Shown here in pieces: positions 33,671 to 47,400 of a stretch of DNA of 64,000 bases. The translations under genes were made by a program, and so were the position numbers. The stretch covers positions 8,382,368-8,446,367 of the forward strand of contig CM056721.1 of assembly GCA_029844215.1 (NCBI GenBank), read 5' to 3'. This stretch comes from Przewalskia tangutica (Eukaryota; Streptophyta; Magnoliopsida; Solanales; Solanaceae). Under the pieces are notes generated by a model. The model saw only the letters and a list, made by a program, of their open reading frames with translations, was not told the DNA's origin and did not search any database. Numbering within the stretch: position 1 is the stretch's first letter; every line of letters begins with the position of its first letter.

Positions 33671-36559
33671 AATTGGTAAAATACCTTAGAAATATTTCGA
33701 AGCAATATTTTTTGTGCTTGAGCAAAATAATGAGCTATAGATGAGCATTGTGTATCAAGCATATTCAAATAATCATGTTTCATTCCCCGAAGCGATTGAA
33801 GATATACCACAACCTACCTCGTGGAAAGATAAAATTACAAAGAAAATACATATGGTATAAAAGTCATTGCAACATGTACCTCTCGTACGTAGAAACATCG
33901 TGAATAAGTTTATTAAATATCATTCTAAGGCAGAAATGAAGTAGGGTAGAATGTTTTCTACTATAACCACATTGATATATTATGTTTAGTTGTTATGATT
34001 TCTCCAAAGGAAATAAATAATTACCTGCACTAACTTCAAGTTTACCATGACGTGTGCTATTTATTTTAGTAAACTTATGATTTATTATAATATGAGCTTT
34101 TATATCAATAAACTTTTGATTTATTATGGTATATGACGGGTAACATTTCATATACATATTTCTTCCATAATAATTTAAAGATATTCAATCTACCAATCAT
34201 TTGTAGTTTGAATATGATAACCATTTTATTGCTAGTAAACTTTAGATTTACTGTAATTTGTGTTCCGATCGTAACAATTATAATATAGGGCGAATGGTAC
34301 TATCATATCTACTCTCTTCAAGAGATTTCAATTTATTTTTATAATGAGATATTGTTTGAACACTGCTACTGTCATAATTATTGTAAACAAATAATTAGCT
34401 CTTCTGAAGCTCATGATAATTTATTTTATACTGTTAAATATTACTTAAATATTGTTGGTATCATGAAAGAAACTCTGGTTAGACACTAGTGGTATCATTA
34501 TAGAAAACAGAAATCAAATGGACATTTGAAAGATAATTGTGAATTCATAAACGAAAAGTAAACACTAAGTTCTAAACTTTAGTTTATCAACGTTTCATTA
34601 TTAACCATTAACATTTGAATATTTTGTATCAAAGCGATAACCACATAGTAATCACATCGTTTAGGAAGAGATACATATGTGATAATTTTGATCGTCTTAA
34701 CTTACATTTGACGTGCTAATTAAATATTTGAAATATATTGAAGAGCTAAAAAATTCTTCGAGATTTTTTTCGTGTTGCTTGTTCTCATGATAAGTTGATT
34801 ATACCAGCTAATGTTGGGGTTAAATCTCCTAAATTCTGAAAAATATAAAAGGTGAATAAGGGTCGTTCACCTACAATGTGATGTTGTAAATACATGCATC
34901 TATGAGACAATCACATATACGTTTATTGTCAACCCCCACTTTGACATTTACGAAGTTGCTTGCTCAAAATAATTGAATTAGGAACACAATTTTTGAAATA
35001 TGTAATCAAGATAATTACTCTTGATAATGCTAATTTATATCCAAACCGATTTAGCGTTGAATGCTTCCAATAAATATCTAAACTATTTCTTACAAGAACA
35101 AAGCTTCATGTGTTGGTCTGAGATATGATATATTGCATGCAACGACACTTGTATGCTTCAGACCAATAAATTATGATAAATTTTTCCCTCACAATTGGTT
35201 CAGGGTTAGGAAACAAATATTTTTATATAATAATTTTTATGTGTCGTATATGATTAATTAATATATAATGATGCACAAATATGGATTCCCCAACAAAAAA
35301 GGGATATATATTAGTTTTCTAACAAATGGGAGGAATAAACAGTTATGAAACATGTTGTAAATTGTCATTAGAATGATCCTCGTTCAAAGATAATTCAAAT
35401 TAAATGCTAAAAGCATTTAATGACTTAAAAATAATTTCATAGTTAAATTCGAAAGCTCATATTAAATTAATGTCCCTTAAGGACATAAACTACAACATGC
35501 ATGAAGCATTGTAGATCAATTGATTCCAAATGCAATAATTATTGAAAAGAAAGAGAAACAAATGATTAAAATAATCATAATAAGGAGGCAATGTGCTTAT
35601 GAATAGCATACGTCATAATACTTCATGAAACATTATGAGAAGTTTAGGTACGCAAAATAATGAAAGTGACGGGATCTCAATAAATTATGTCACATTGCGA
35701 ACCGATACAAGTGATATATCGTCGACGATATCTTTGGTACAATATAGCGCAATATTGTAAAAGATTGCGAAGATATGAATTATACGTCTATAAAACATGC
35801 TAACATAGACATTATTATCAAGTGAAATGACGCATTTTAGTAAGCTTCAAGCTTATTGGACTTGCAGTCCAAACAACAAATGTCACATTTTAGTAAGCTT
35901 CAAGCTTATTGGACTTGCAGTCCAAACAACAAATGTCACGTATTTAAATATTAATGGATATTATCACTTGACAAAATTTATATAAAAATTCTTGAAGAAT
36001 TTTAAATGCCTGAAGCATATACATATCCTAAAAGATATGTTCATTATATGGAATAAATCAAGCAAATTAAATGTGATTTTATCAATAAGAGTATTCATTG
36101 ACTAAGGGTACATATGACTCTATTATCCTTACGTCTTTGAGAGTGTAAATTAATTACTTGAATATTATTCAAACTCTTGAAGAGATTTTAAAAGCAGTAG
36201 ATTATCTGCCGAAAGAAGTTGAAATGAGAAACTTGCAGAATTCTTTGATCATGAAGTACCGTGTCTTTATTCAATTGATGAATTTATATATATTGCTATA
36301 ACAGTGAACTTAACATAGTTTTACTCCTACATAAAAAAACTGAAATAAGATCAATTGCAAGTCCCTATCATCTGATCGATAAAATGTTCGATCCAGACAT
36401 GTTATATATCCCCATGAGGAATTATGGTCATAAAACGTTGTTCTACATGACAATCCAATCATATAAAGATAATATCAATTTATAAAGTAAGGCAAGAGTG
36501 TACTTGGCGTGATCCTAATAATATTGTGTGCCGATTATTGAGTTCTATAAAAAGAATGG
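33671..36559 (+). other. Decayed copia interior
   Basis: AT-rich DNA between the repeat array and the RNase H remnant of the ancient copia element. A few stretches hint at copia pol (for example around 34890-35080 and 36160-36280), but no reading frame survives. I see no independent gene here. Confidence 0.45.
35833..35938. repeat. Exact tandem duplication, 53 bp, with two palindromes
   Basis: cattttagtaagcttcaagc begins at 35833 and 35886, and the copies are identical through acaacaaatg. Each unit contains the palindromes AAGCTTCAAGCTT-like and GGACTTGCAGTCC. Confidence 0.95.
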
Positions 36560-36750
36560 AGATGCAACATACATAGCTCAACTAAAAGGATGATTAATAA
36601 AAAGAGATAGAACATAACACATTTCACCAAAGTCATTACACATATGATATCCAAAAGAATGGTGATATCAACGTGCAACAGATTTGTTCGAATGATTAGA
36701 TGTGTTCAACAAGTCTCTACCAACTACAACATTCGAGAAGATTCAAGTTT
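36560..36750 (+). pseudogene. Copia RNase H terminus, remnant
   Basis: Across shifting frames one can read ...THISP-like then YPKEW, followed by LFNKSLPTTTFEKI-like sequence (near 36705-36745, with F/V changes). This matches the DLFTKSLPTSTFEK end of copia polyproteins just before the polypurine tract. Stops and shifts abound. Confidence 0.6.
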
Positions 36751-36976
36751 TTGGATTGAAGTTTTCATTATAGGGGAGTTAATATGCGTTGTACCCTTTT
36801 TTCCGTACAAGATTTTAGTCCCACTGAGTTTTCATTGTAAGGTTTTTAATGATGCAACCAGAATGCATATTATTAAAAATGTGTACTCTTTTTTCTTCAC
36901 TAAATTTTTTTCACTGGGTATTTTCTAGTAAGATTTTACGAAGCTCATTATCTACAAAATAGACATTCGAGTGAGG

Positions 36977-37184
36977 TGTTGTAAATAATATTTATTATTG
37001 TGAATGTATATCTCTACAAAGAAAAGTTAGGATTAGTAACATTGAGATCAAGTTAATTTTCCCCTATAAATAAAAAGGTTTTCCTTCATTGTATACACAT
37101 TCTTCAAGAGAAATAAAGAATTATCATATGTTCTCTCTTTCTCTATCATATTCTTCTTTTTGGTTTATTCTTTTATAATATGAC
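36977..37184 (+). repeat. 3' LTR of the ancient copia element
   Basis: It begins tgttgtaaataatatttatt after a purine-rich gagtgagg and ends near ttataatatgacg. It contains cctataaataaaaagg, a TATA-like box, near 37063. It is similar to the split left LTR. Confidence 0.65.
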
Positions 37185-37254
37185 GTAAATTTTTATAATA
37201 AACATTATTTACACTATTAGCTTAGAAAATAAACTCATTCAACAAGGGTCTTAC

Positions 37255-37600
37255 TAGCCTGTTTGGCCACACTTCTTAAATCATTTTATTTTGAAAAGTA
37301 TTTTCGGTCAAAAATAATATGTGTTTGGTCAATTACTTTTAAAAACACTTATGAGCAACAATTAGTGTTTCACCAAACTTTTAAAAAGTTATTTTAAGTG
37401 TATTTTCTCAAAAGTAATTAAAAAAAAAAATTGGGCAATTTTTTTTTTTTTAACTTATGAAAAACTGTTTCTCCCCATAAACACTTATTTTCCCCCAAAG
37501 GCTTGACACCAAACAACTTACTTTTTTAAAAATAAACACTTATTAAAAACATAAACATTTTTGGAGAAAAATAAGCTTGACCAACTTCTCCTTCACTTGA
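37255..37600. mobile_element. MITE-like element upstream of the TVP15-like gene, tentative
   Basis: The left end cctgtttggccacactt and the right part aagcttgaccaactt (inverse ttggtcaagctt) are loosely inverted, with an AT-rich interior full of aaacactta motifs. The pattern is that of hAT- or Harbinger-derived MITEs. Edges and target duplication are uncertain. Confidence 0.4.
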
Positions 37601-38488
37601 TTACTCCCAAGAGAATAAGAAAATTATAGTAATTATTTCCACATATTTGGCATTTGTGAATGAAAACATTTTAACATAATCCTATATAATATGAATTTAA
37701 AAAAACAATCCTGCAATTTTTATGTGTTATTGATAAATCTCTCTCAGTCAATTGACCCTGTTCTGATATTTGTGAAATTGATTTGTGATATCTGAGATAT
37801 TATATAGAACTTAAAGAAGAAATTGAAGACACTGCCAATATTCTATCTGGAATGCAAAACACAAGTACTACTTTATGTTAACCATACTGTTTTTCCTCAT
37901 TATTATGCCATTAATATCAGGAGAATTAGAACAAGATATGATTAAATTGTCACTTTAACAAATAAAACTATAGTTTAGAACTGTGTAGACTTCTTAAACT
38001 TAGAAAATAAAATAGAACCATATCTTGATGTTAATCGCGAACATGTATAAAAAATAGGTCAATTTAGAGAAATCATGATTTTAGATAAATAAAATAAAAT
38101 ATATTAATTTAATATTAACATAATCAAGAAAAATAAATTATATGATTAAAGAATCAAAATGAAATGGAGTGTTTTATAATTAAATATTAATATACTTGAT
38201 TTATGATAGAAATATTTCGTTCTTTAAGGAAAAATATTTTTTGCTTCTGCTTTTCTAAAGAAACAGAATTTTTTAGTATCTTCTCAATAGCAGAAAATTT
38301 AAAAAAAACATTTTTTTAACAGTCTCTAAAAATAAGAGATTTACCACGTCCCTACTTAATCATTATTGCCAGTTTTCATTCATGACAGACACGTGTCAGT
38401 GTCCAACGAAATATCTTGACGAACAGGTGAAGAAGAAGATTCTTACCCTAGAGAAACTTCCACTTTGAAGCTCGATAACTGAAATAAA
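37601..38488 (+). promoter_or_regulatory. Upstream region of the TVP15-like gene
   Basis: AT-rich DNA up to the start codon. Close to the gene, 38385-38400 reads gacagacacgtgtcagtg, containing a palindromic GACACGTGTC with a CACGTG G-box core about 100 bp before the ATG. No clear TATA box is identified. Confidence 0.45.
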
Positions 38489-41400
38489 ATGGAGGAAGAT
38501 GGCGAAGGAATAGTGAGAGATCGTTCAATTTCACCTAATAGAGTCCGAACCGGATCCGACCCGTTCCTGGTAGCTTGTAGAATCTTCAGCTTTGTTACTG
38601 CGTTGGCTGCTATTCTCTGCATTGCTGTTAATCTTTACTCTACCGTTAGATCATTTAAGCATGGATATGACGTAAGCTCTTACTATCATGTATTTTGTGC
38701 TAATAATGTGTATGACTGTCTCTGTCTGTGTAAGTGATGTGATGTAAATATTTCTAGGTATTTGATGGAATTTTCCGCTGCTATGCCGTCCTGATTGCGA
38801 TTGTTGTGGTTATTGCGGAGACCGAGTGGAGCTTTTTCACTAAGTTCTGGAAGGTTCGTTGTGAAATTTTAATATTTGCTGGTGTTATGATCAATTAGGC
38901 ATATGTTTGAAATGGTTCATACTTTATTGCCGCTACTAGTATGTATTTGCATTTGGTTTTGATTCAAGGGATGATAATGTAAATGTAGCTTTGTAACATC
39001 ATCAATCATTGCAGTTTTAATAACGCAAACAACTCAGTGACATCATATAGTAATAGTAGGAAGCCACCCAATCATGACAATGCCACAGACAAATGCAATT
39101 GGTAATACTGCTTACGAAAAAAAAGAAAAAAAAATCCTTCCACGATGAACATAAGTACTTTCAGTCTGCTCGTTTGCTCCAAGGTTGAGGGAGATCTGCT
39201 AACCATGTTCATTTGTTAAGGAATTTTTTTTTGACTAATCAGAAAGGTTAAATTATTTTTTCTTAATTTATTCATGAACTGGTCATAAGTAATTATTCTT
39301 TTTTCCATAATCCAGTTCTCATTCTGTCTCTTAGCTATTCAGAAGCTCGGTCTCCCATTCGGAGACAGAATTAACCCATCGGTAAATTGGAAATGAAAAA
39401 CTATACGATTGTCTATTCTTTGCCATATCATCAAGCTTTCTTTCTGGGAATTAACTTTCGGACAGGAACGTACAAATCGTTTCCCTTGATTCAACATAAC
39501 CATGAACCCAAACACTCAAAAGGAGGATATGGGAGCTCAAAGATTAGATTGATAATACAACCTATCAAAAAAAAGTTAGATTGATAATATGTTCTTAGGG
39601 TAAAGTTGAGTTTATGGTTTGACTGGGATTTATTAAGCAAGAGTGCTAGTCGTAGTTTATCTAACACAAATAATTGATAGCTCAGAATTGTAAACGCCAT
39701 GCACCAAAAATGGCATAATACAAGTGACTGGATGCATCACTTGGAAATGCCATACTATCATTCATTTAGATAGATATTCGAACAATATAAATATCTAGGT
39801 TAAACATGGCATAAAATATAAGGAGCACTAGGATGTACTAACCATGTCATAAATTTCCTAGGTTGACCCGTAGTTAGCAGTTAGTAGATGCAATGGATTG
39901 TTTGCTGCAGCAAAAGAGGTGTTTTCCCCCACTATCAATTTCTGTCTTTTTAATGGTCAAACTCGTTCGCAGCCTTATTCCATCACAGTTAAGCATCCAG
40001 TCACTTGTATTATGCCATTTTTGTCTTCCTCTCTACTCTTTTCATTATCAGTAAACATTGACCTTTATAGTCTTGCAGTAAAGTTAATAAATCCAGATAT
40101 TGCTTAGCTATTTAAATGTTCCAGCAATTTGCTTCTCCTAGCACAACTAGAAAGGTTCCATTTGTTCTTAGGCGCTAAACTTTAATAACATCCTTCTATG
40201 TGGTATACAGTGGATTTATTATTATAATATGCTTTCTAGTAGCTTGCACATTTTTACCCGATACCTCGACAATAAATAAAAGCCCAATAGTACTGATGTC
40301 AACTTTCAATGACTTTGTGTAGGTGTTGGAGTTTTCAGCTGGAAGGGGCATGCTACAGATCTTGTAAGCAATACTTTTGCCCTGCTGAGATTGTTGAAAT
40401 CAGACTTAACATGATAGTTGGTTTTTAGGGCGGAACTTACTTTCTCCTCTTTCTGGTTTGTTCTAGTGTTGGAGTGATGACCAGAGCTTTTCCTGAAGAA
40501 TATGGGCACAGGAATGACCTCATTCTTCTCCAGAACATAGCTAGCTACTATCTTATATCCTGTGGTGCAATTAACATTATATCAGTAAGTTCAGGAAACC
40601 ATCAGGTTGCAACATGGCAATCACTTATCTGTCAGGTCCCATACTGTTGTAGCTTGTAGTTGATATGACACAATCCGTAAAAAGTATGATGTGTGGCCTT
40701 GCTTCTCTTGATCCCCAAACACCTCCCTTAGAGGCGGTAAATATCAATATATATATTCCTTACGACAAATCAGTCGCGCAAAACTGTTTCCATTTCTCTC
40801 TTCGCAATATCATCACCTTAATAGATTCCGGCGAATCCGAACCATATCCGGCACCGGTAGACACATATCTTCTCATTAATCGACGATAACAATGCGTTTA
40901 GTTGTGAATTGCCACCTGGTAAGTTGCTGTTCAGAAATGTGACATGGTTTGGTGTTGCCACTATTACTAGCAAAGTTCTGAAAAAGCTTGGCGACTCGTC
41001 CCTCCAAACTCTTCTGACTTCTGGGTCAACTCTCCTCTTTCTCTCTACTTTCAAGGCCACTGCCGGTAACGACTATCTTAGCTTTCCAGATCTCGGAACC
41101 AGATCCACTTTATCATCGACATTCTCTAAATGCCACTGCCGGTAACAGCTATCTACCATCGTCGACGACCACCCACCGCCACCAGGTTTCTTCTCTCCCC
41201 TTCTTTCTCTCCTCCCTTCCCCTCTTCTTCTCTCCCTTAACACAGTGAACACCAACCACCGGAGGCCACAAACGGAGACGGTACACCGACTGCCACTGGA
41301 GAAAACAGACGGTGCACCCACCGGCGACCAGCCTCCACTGGGGACCGGCGACCAGGTATCAAGTTTATTTTTCTGCTCTTCGAACGTCGACGGACGACAC

Positions 41401-44400
41401 TGCTCTGACTAGGTATATATATATATATATTCGCCGGAGATTTCCGCCCAGATCTCTCTGGCTAGTAGATTTTCCGGCCAGATTTTTTTCATTACCTTCT
41501 CTCCTATTTTCTCCTCATTTAGTATCCTTTTCTCCCTTATTCGGCAACCGGAAACCACTCTACAGTAGGTTTCCAATCAGGTCTGAACATGTACTCAAAT
41601 TTTCCGACATCTTCCGACGGTGAATAGTAGTCTCCGGCAGCGATGTTCTGCAACAATGAACATGTTCTACCCAACTGGAATTGGTACCTCCAGTCGCCCT
41701 TACATATTATTTATCTGTCATCCATTATAGCTGGTTCGTTTGCTGAATCGTTAATTCTACATTCTATCCTATAGTTCTATCATTCTTGTCGTAGTAGTCA
41801 GACTTGCTAACTACTGTCACGACCCGACCCCGGATCCGTGACCGGTGCCTTAACCCGGGCACCCTTGTGACACAACATCAGAGAAAACCAGCGGAATATA
41901 AACTCACAATAACCAACCATAATGATATAAAATAGTCTAGCCCAAAATGGCTACCTCAAAAGTACATAAAACCGAACAGTTACATCCTTAAACAAACCAA
42001 GTTATGACAAGACTACATGCCTCTAAGAAGGAGTAACACTATGACGGACGGGGCCGTCATGCCCTGAATGTACAAAACATCAACAACGCGGGAGAACCGT
42101 ACCAAAAGTCGAGCCTCAGAAGAAATGGAGCTCACGACACTGAGTAAAAGATCCAAGAGTGAGGATCTACCACCGCTTTCCTTATCTGCGGCATGACGCG
42201 GCCCAGAAGGGGGTCGACACAACGTACAGTATGTAAAGCGGAAAATCGTAGTAATATCATAAGTCCAAAATACCTTGAAGTTATAGATAAAAATCAGTTA
42301 TGTTGCCTTTGTGCCTTACTAACAATAGAGTAACAAGTATAAGTATAATCTTTGCGTAAAAATAGGAGGCTCGTGATCAAAGCAGGATCTCTCGCGTAGT
42401 ACCATTAAGCAATCCTACTCGCGAAATTTGTTTCACGCGTGGATCCCGTGGATCGCGTAAGGCCATCCACCTCGCATGGGACTATTTCACCGCGTGGGAC
42501 TATTTCACCCGCGTGGATCCCGTGGACCCGCGTGAGACTATTTCACCGCGTGAGACTATTTCACCGCGTGGACCCGGTGGGCGCGTGAGTACAAGCGCGC
42601 TTTTCGCGTCATGGGTAGCAAATCCATGGAATACGTGATAATATGATGATAATACATAAATCGGCCTGTGGCTAGTATCATAACATAAGCGCTAGGCTTA
42701 TCGAATACTCGGTGATAACAATAATAATACATAAATCGGCCACAATGGCTAGTATACATAACATAAGCGCTTTATCATAACATAAACAAGATAAGAAATC
42801 TTCTAACTTTTTATGAACATTATTAATATAAATCCTCTCATTTTAGCTCATTAAGGCACTACATGTCTTTTTAAGAGAAATCAGAATTTAACCCAAGTAT
42901 CACATCAGTAAACCTTTTTGAAATGACTCGTTTTATATAAAACTTCGAAGATACTAATACCCATAGTATCGTATCACGACCATTTTCAAAACAAGTCACA
43001 ATTTTCCATTTAGAAAATATCTGACTTAAATCAGTGACTTCATTTCCTTCAAAACCTTAGGCCATTAATGCCTTAAAACAATTTACCTTCCACAAATTCA
43101 ACTCATTTTCCCCTTGCTTATTTTATGTAAAGTAAACCCTTCTTTATTTACCTTTTTCCAAAACTAATATAACCAACTTCCATAAAACCGTTATATTAAC
43201 ATTTCGTTAGTCAAACACATTTCCTATGTCGAGGACTTATACCTTTAAAGCGAAACAAGTATCATATACCTCAAAACAAGTGAAGATTATCAAATCTTGT
43301 CATTATCTGCGTACTACATAGGTCTACTCATGCTCAAAAGATAGGAAAGCTCTACATACCTCTTGGTCGATCAATCCACTTGTTAATTCCAACTATCGCG
43401 CGTGTCGTCAACTATAATGACCGTATCGTTTATTAACTTCTAGTTTCAAAGTAGAATGTTTCCAAGTTCAAGGTTACTAATTCCTATGGAAAATTGGGCA
43501 GCATTTCCTTTGTTTCTACTCACTTTGCCACCTTTTCAAAAGCCGATTTTTAACACTCAAACGCCACATTTAAGGCCCAACATCCAAACCAACACAAAGG
43601 GGATTACACACCTAAACTTGGGTGTGTAAAATTCTGCCCTATAAGTTATAACAATTAATCTTAACAAGTTTAAGGTAATTTTTAGGCTACAACATGCTCA
43701 CATAACCTCTTTAGCCAAATCCTTCATACCCAAACCACATTTCTTACATGCAATGACTCTAAGAGCATTATTTACTACCAACCCAAACCACATTTCTTAC
43801 ATGCAATGACTCTAAGAGCATTATTTACTACCACAAGTTCTTTCTTCTTAACATGCAACACTAAAAACTAATTATAAAGGAAGAATCATTACCTTAGAGC
43901 TTTAGCCAAATTTTTTCCAACAACTTGCTAGCTTCCTTTCCAAGAACACCACCACAACAACCTTCACAAGCTAGCCACAAGCTTCATGCCTTTACTTTTG
44001 ATTTTCCTAAGGCTAGAATATCTCTTGGAATTTTAGAGAAGGAGGAGCTTGAAATTTTTAGAGAGAAGGAAGAGCTTTTGTCTAAGAGAGATGAAAGATG
44101 ACCAAGTCTTGATATAATGCATGCAAAATCGGATGGGGACACTTGTCACCTCCATGGCCTTTTAAAAGAAAGATCAGTTTTCCTAAGTTTTTCCGCGATT
44201 TCCGCCTCGGCCTGCGATCGGCGCATGGCCGCGACTCTGCGGACTCTCGGAACTTTCGGTGCGACCAGTTCCGGCCGCGGCCAGATTCCGCGCGCGCGCC
44301 ACGCCTCGGCGCCGTGGCCACTGGCCAGAAATTTTACGATTTGAGTCCTAACTCGCTTCGCCGCGGCCCATCTGCGGCACGAACCACGGGGTATAACATT

Positions 44401-47400
44401 CTCCCCCCAGAAACATTCGTCCGAATGTTCGCCAAACTTACTCGAATCACAATATCGACATAGACTCGAATAAAAGCGCTCGCGCGACAAAACTCGAAGC
44501 ATAATTACTAAATTTAAAGACCAGCGATTTAGGAGCGTGGGTTACGGAGGTATAGGGAATAAGTGAGGATATTTCTTCATCGTCATCCTGCTTCGCGTCA
44601 TCTCCTCTGCATTCTCGTTCGCCCGTAAGACCTTGCGGAAGCCACGTCCTTTGTCGTAATCGCTAACTTTGACGATCGAGTATCATTATGGGACTCTCCT
44701 CGTATGATAACTCTGCATACACGAACCTCATGAATCGGATGTACTACAGATGGGTCTCGATACATTTCGCAACATAGACACGTGAAACCTTTGGATGTCT
44801 TGCCTCTAGATCGGACGGCGGATCCAGCGTAACGCACTTGCCTACCCTCGGACAATGGTAGGCCCAGCGTACCTTGGGCTAAGTTTTCCTTCTTCCCAAA
44901 TCTCATCACGCCGCCGTGGGTGGCCCTTGAGAAAACCCAATCGTGTACCTCAAACTCAGTGTCGGCCTTGATCTGCGTCGACCTGCAGGCTACGGGCGCG
45001 ATAGCCGCTCTGGATAAGCTTACCTTATCCATTTGCTGTGAACCAAGTGCGGCCCGACTAAGCGAACCTCCTACCTCGAACGACTATCGGTGACTGCGCT
45101 TCCTCGTATAAGGCCTCGTAAAGGCGCCGTCGAATACTAGAATGGTAGCTATTGTTATAAGCAAACTCCGCGAGGTAAATGATCCTCGGCTACCACGAAA
45201 TCAATAACCTGACGCGGCGTATCCTCGAGTGTATGCGGATAGTGCGCTCGGCTGTCCGTCACACTGTGTCCCTAATTCCTTACGAAAAGACCTCGAAGTT
45301 AGCGAAGCGGGCTCCTCTATCGATATAATCGACCAGGGACTCGTGCGGTCTCACAATCTCTACAATATATAATCGGCATAGTCCTTGCGTGAACGTCGTC
45401 TGGCCAGGAAGAAAATGGTGATTTAAATCGACTGTCGACAAATCACCCAAATGGAATCATGCTTCACGAGTGGTAGGTAGCCTGTAATAAAATCCATATT
45501 TATGCTCTCGCTTCCAGTCGGAATATCGATAACTGCGATAGCCAGGGCTTTTGGTGCTCACCTTGACCTGGCGACAATTAGGACCTTGGCATGCAAAACC
45601 GCCACGTCTCTCTTGAGCCGTCCGCGATACGCACTGAGGTCATGGTACATCTTAGTCGACCGGGTGAATAGAATAACGACCTGTGTGCCTCACGAAATCC
45701 GTGGCGAAGTCTGTCGCATCGGGAACACCTGATCGGCCTCGAACCTTAGCACCCGTGGCTACCTCGATAGACTCTTCTGCGAAGAAGCGGCGTCGATCTG
45801 CGCGCCTGATCGGATCCTCATCATAAGCCTCTTGCCTCGCCGGCGATGGAAGACTCGGCAACCTCGAACCGAACTCCGTCACTATCGAGAATCAAACAAA
45901 GCGATCCCGAGGCTCATTGGTAGCGAATCTCTCGGACCGTATCCTTTTCCCGGTGTACATCGGATAGACTACCCGTCGATCTGCGACTAAGGCGTCTGCG
46001 ACTCGTTGGCCTTGCGGGTGGTATAGAATATCAACGTCATAATCCTTAGCGGCTCGACCGCGTCTGCCGCGAGTTGGCTCGCGAAGATATCTTGGAGGCT
46101 CTTGTAGTGCGTGTAAATATCCATGAACCCATACAAATAGTGTCTCGGATCTTGAAGACATGAATCGCTGCGCGACTCGAATCATGTGTGGGATAGTTTT
46201 TCTCGTGCTTCCTAAGCTGTCGAGATCGTAGCTATAACTCTTTCTGCCGTCTTTGCGTCGGCGCCCAAGCACGACTGGCGTCGCGATAAATCACGTATCC
46301 GTCTAAGCCTGCGGAAGAGTAAGGGTGGCGGTCGTCGATTTCTCCTTTAGTTTGGAAACTCTCGCAAGCATCAGTTGGCTGAAATATGTGCTACGAGTCG
46401 GCTAGTCAAAGCGGCGACATGGAAGCAAACTTCTCCACAAACCTCAGATAATAACATGAGGCCCAGGCTGCGCCTCCGTCGGTGTAGTGGGTGCAGGCCA
46501 AGTCTTATTGCCTCGATCTTTGATGTATCGGCGAATCTGGCCAGATAACATGCCACTAAGAAAGCGGCTGAAGCGATCAAACTCGCGTTTGAGAACTTGA
46601 CATCTGTGCCGGTCTCGGAGGACTCGATACCATCGCCGAATGATCGCGTGTTCTGCTGCGTGCGCGAATAAACGAGGATATCATCGATGAATACTATAAC
46701 GAACATATCGAATGGCACGAACACGGTTCATCAAATCCATGAACAACTTCTTTGGGCGTTGGTCGACGAAAGACATTACCCTAAACTCATAGTGCCCATC
46801 ACAGGGCTTGGGATATCTGCCTCTAACTCGCTTTGATGATAACGAGCGCAGTCTATCTTGGAAAAACATCTCGCACTGGTCAAACAAATCATCAATCACG
46901 GGAGGATATACATTCTTGATAGTTACCTTATTGATTACTGTAATCAACACCGCATCTGCGGCGTTCCATCCTTCTTCTTTAAACAACCTTTGGCGCTCCC
47001 GGGAGAAAGCTAGGCTGATAAAGCCTTTCTCGGCCAAATCTTTGGTGGTCCTTGACTCTTTTAACTCGGCGGGTGCCGTTACGTATAGCGGAATAGATAT
47101 CGGTCGAGTGTCGGTATCAAATCAATGCAAAACTCGATCTCCTCTCGGGAGGATACGGAAGCTTCGTGCGGGAATACGTGCGGAAATTCGCTAACTGCGG
47201 CAAGGAATGAAGGTCAGGTATCTCGACCTCGATATCAAACACGAACCAAATGGTAAATATACCGCTTTCGCACCATCTTCCTAGCCTCGGCGTCACGGTA
47301 TTCCACTTCCACTCGATCAGGCTCGCGGAAAGCTGGGCCGTACTAGTCTCTCTACGGTCCACGTTGGCATAGCGAGGCTAGCGATCCATACCGTAATCAC

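Larger units (their letters stand above)
29224..37184 (+). mobile_element. Ancient copia element carrying nested insertions
   Basis: The left LTR starts tgtcacatattatttattat (29224) and the right LTR tgttgtaaataatatttatt (36977). Both continue ...aaagttaagattaataac / aaagttaggattagtaacat and then resume, beyond the first Harbinger element on the left, with tttccccattttacttcattgtatacac versus ttttcccc...ccttcattgtatacacatt. A degraded copia RNase H end lies before the right LTR. Heavy decay makes most of the interior unreadable. The nesting order follows from LTR alignment and target duplications. Confidence 0.65.
41815..44398 (-). repeat. Gypsy 3' LTR (left copy)
   Basis: 2,584 bp. It contains an array of gactatttcacc units (see the separate entry), a duplicated phrase aatacataaatcggcc (near 42651 and 42727) and a 53 bp tandem duplication (43728-43833) that the right copy has only once. 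Its inner edge is the polypurine tract. Confidence 0.92.

Noticed and set aside
36644..36928. 94-codon plus-strand frame
   Set aside because: It is the wrong frame of the copia RNase H end and start of the LTR region.
41073..41623. Open frames in the GC-rich stretch of intron 4
   Set aside because: No motif; better explained as the untranslated leader of the LINE.
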